Part shown: piece after piece, positions 63,087-64,000 of the stretch
Layout of the letters: each line of letters begins with the position of its first letter
How positions within the stretch are numbered: position 1 is the stretch's first letter
NCBI GenBank assembly: GCA_013339895.1
Contig: JABACO010000019.1
Span: forward strand, 6,836,939-6,900,938
Length of the DNA: 64,000 nucleotides
Reading direction: 5' to 3'
Source of the DNA: Ephydatia muelleri
Taxonomy: Eukaryota; Porifera; Demospongiae; Spongillida; Spongillidae
Made by a program: the position numbers and the translations under genes
Notes under the pieces: model-generated
Databases searched by the model: none
What the model was told of the DNA's origin: nothing
The model's input: the letters and a program-made list of their open reading frames with translations, nothing else

Positions 63087-64000
63087 AAGAACAAAAGGGT
63101 AAACCATCACTCAGTTGAAACGCCAGCCTCTTTTGGCAGCTTACCCTTTTTTGAGCATCCTGTGACAGAAGAGAGTTGTTCCGTTCTCAATACACACTAT
63201 CCTATGAGCCACATGTATGTCACTGCAGTAGCAAAAACAGACATAGGTGTTCAAACCTGTGGAATCGAATATTCTCTCAGATCTGTTACTGTTGATTTTG
63301 GCATGCAAACCGAATACTCTAAGAATGATACAGAATTGGATGAAAGGAATCACGACACTATTACAGAGACTGATTTTCAACATGAAGAGACTGAAAAACC
63401 AGCAAGTGATGATGAAGAGACAGAGGAGTGTGATGACGAAGAGACAGATGATTGTGATGATGAAAAGACAGAGGAGTGTGATGATGACGAGAGTGATAAT
63501 GAAGAGACACAGGAGTGTGATGATAAGAGACACAGGAGTGTGATGATAAGAGACACAGGAGTGTGATGATGAAGAGACAGAGGAATGTGATCATGAAGAG
63601 ACAGAGGATGCAAGAAGTGATGCTACTGATGAAGAAATACTAAATCGTGGAACTGACATGCATGGAGGCTGAATATAGGATGCATGTTACTGATGAGGTA
63701 GAGTTTGCATCCCTGATACCAACAAACTTTTGCAAGAGCATCTGAACAGGCTTCAAGCAGAAAATGAAACTATAAGGCACGACAATGAAATCCAGAGGGC
63801 ACAGATAAAACAACTGAACTATAAAATGGAACATCTGCCCTTAATGTCAGCTGCACTAGAGACTTATCAATCTAAATTGATCACATACACAGGCTTACCT
63901 AACTGGACTGTATTCAATGACCTGTTGATGTTTGTGTCTCCTGCTTTATCAGAAATGACAAGGACAAAGTTGACACCGTTCCAGAGGCTTCTAATGTTTC
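63087..64000 (+). CDS. Harbinger-like transposase gene, N-terminal part, cut by window end
   Basis: The plus-strand frame runs WDKRKNKRVNHHSVETPASF and on, then KTDIGVQTCG and an acidic repeat (DDEETEECDDEETDDC, 63406-63540). A frame change near 63525, in a duplicated GATAAGAGACACAGGAGTGT unit, moves the acidic repeat to another frame, which ends at a TGA near 63670. From 63725 the sequence encodes a coiled coil (LLQEHLNRLQAENETIRHDN) and then YTGLPNWTVFNDLLMFVSPA and RTKLTPFQRLLMF. The last part matches the helix-turn-helix start of DDE_Tnp_4/HARBI1-like transposases as I remember them. The start and splicing are unclear. The catalytic domain lies beyond the window. Confidence 0.55.

Overview
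The window looks like nuclear DNA of an invertebrate animal: intron-rich, full of microsatellites and crowded with mobile DNA. A giant receptor with many scavenger-receptor cysteine-rich (SRCR) and EGF domains, plus Ty3-type, CR1/L2-type, hAT-, Harbinger- and piggyBac-type elements, fits a marine animal such as a demosponge. That assignment is an inference from gene and repeat types, not from a species marker. No tRNA, rRNA, CRISPR array or prokaryotic operon was seen.

Bases 1-10,000 hold an array of about 163-bp tandem repeats split by a young, whole-looking Ty3/Gypsy retrotransposon (880-6124). Its right side ends in a third, inverted LTR joined through a copy of the 3' end of a leucine tRNA. 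Hairpin repeats follow, then poor, gene-free sequence and a decayed coding relic.

Bases 10,300-23,830 are a nest of elements. A CR1/L2-type LINE (about 11,300-23,830) has its first ORF split exactly by a 9,076-bp terminal-inverted-repeat element (11,600-20,675) with a 3-bp target duplication. That element contains a long inverted-repeat structure, a hairpin, a restriction-like-endonuclease LINE fragment, GA repeats and a few exon-like stretches. Just upstream, a 468-bp hAT-type element with an 8-bp target duplication and very long G runs sits in an old tyrosine-recombinase-type element relic. Bases 24,900-28,600 hold a dead hAT-type transposase and some unrecognised exon-like segments on the minus strand.

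Bases 31,639-61,447 (minus strand) are one gene that I could model exon by exon: signal peptide, 24-bp microexon, 12 SRCR domains (two exons each), 24 EGF domains (one exon each), a juxtamembrane region, one membrane helix and a cytoplasmic tail with an NPLY motif. Summed exons give 7,557 nt, a multiple of three (2,518 residues). All exons in the SRCR/EGF part are phase 1-1, and the locus has plainly grown by repeated tandem duplication; decayed SRCR and EGF exons remain in its introns. Its first exon and promoter lie in one arm of a roughly 1-kb inverted duplication. The window ends inside a Harbinger-like transposase gene on the plus strand.
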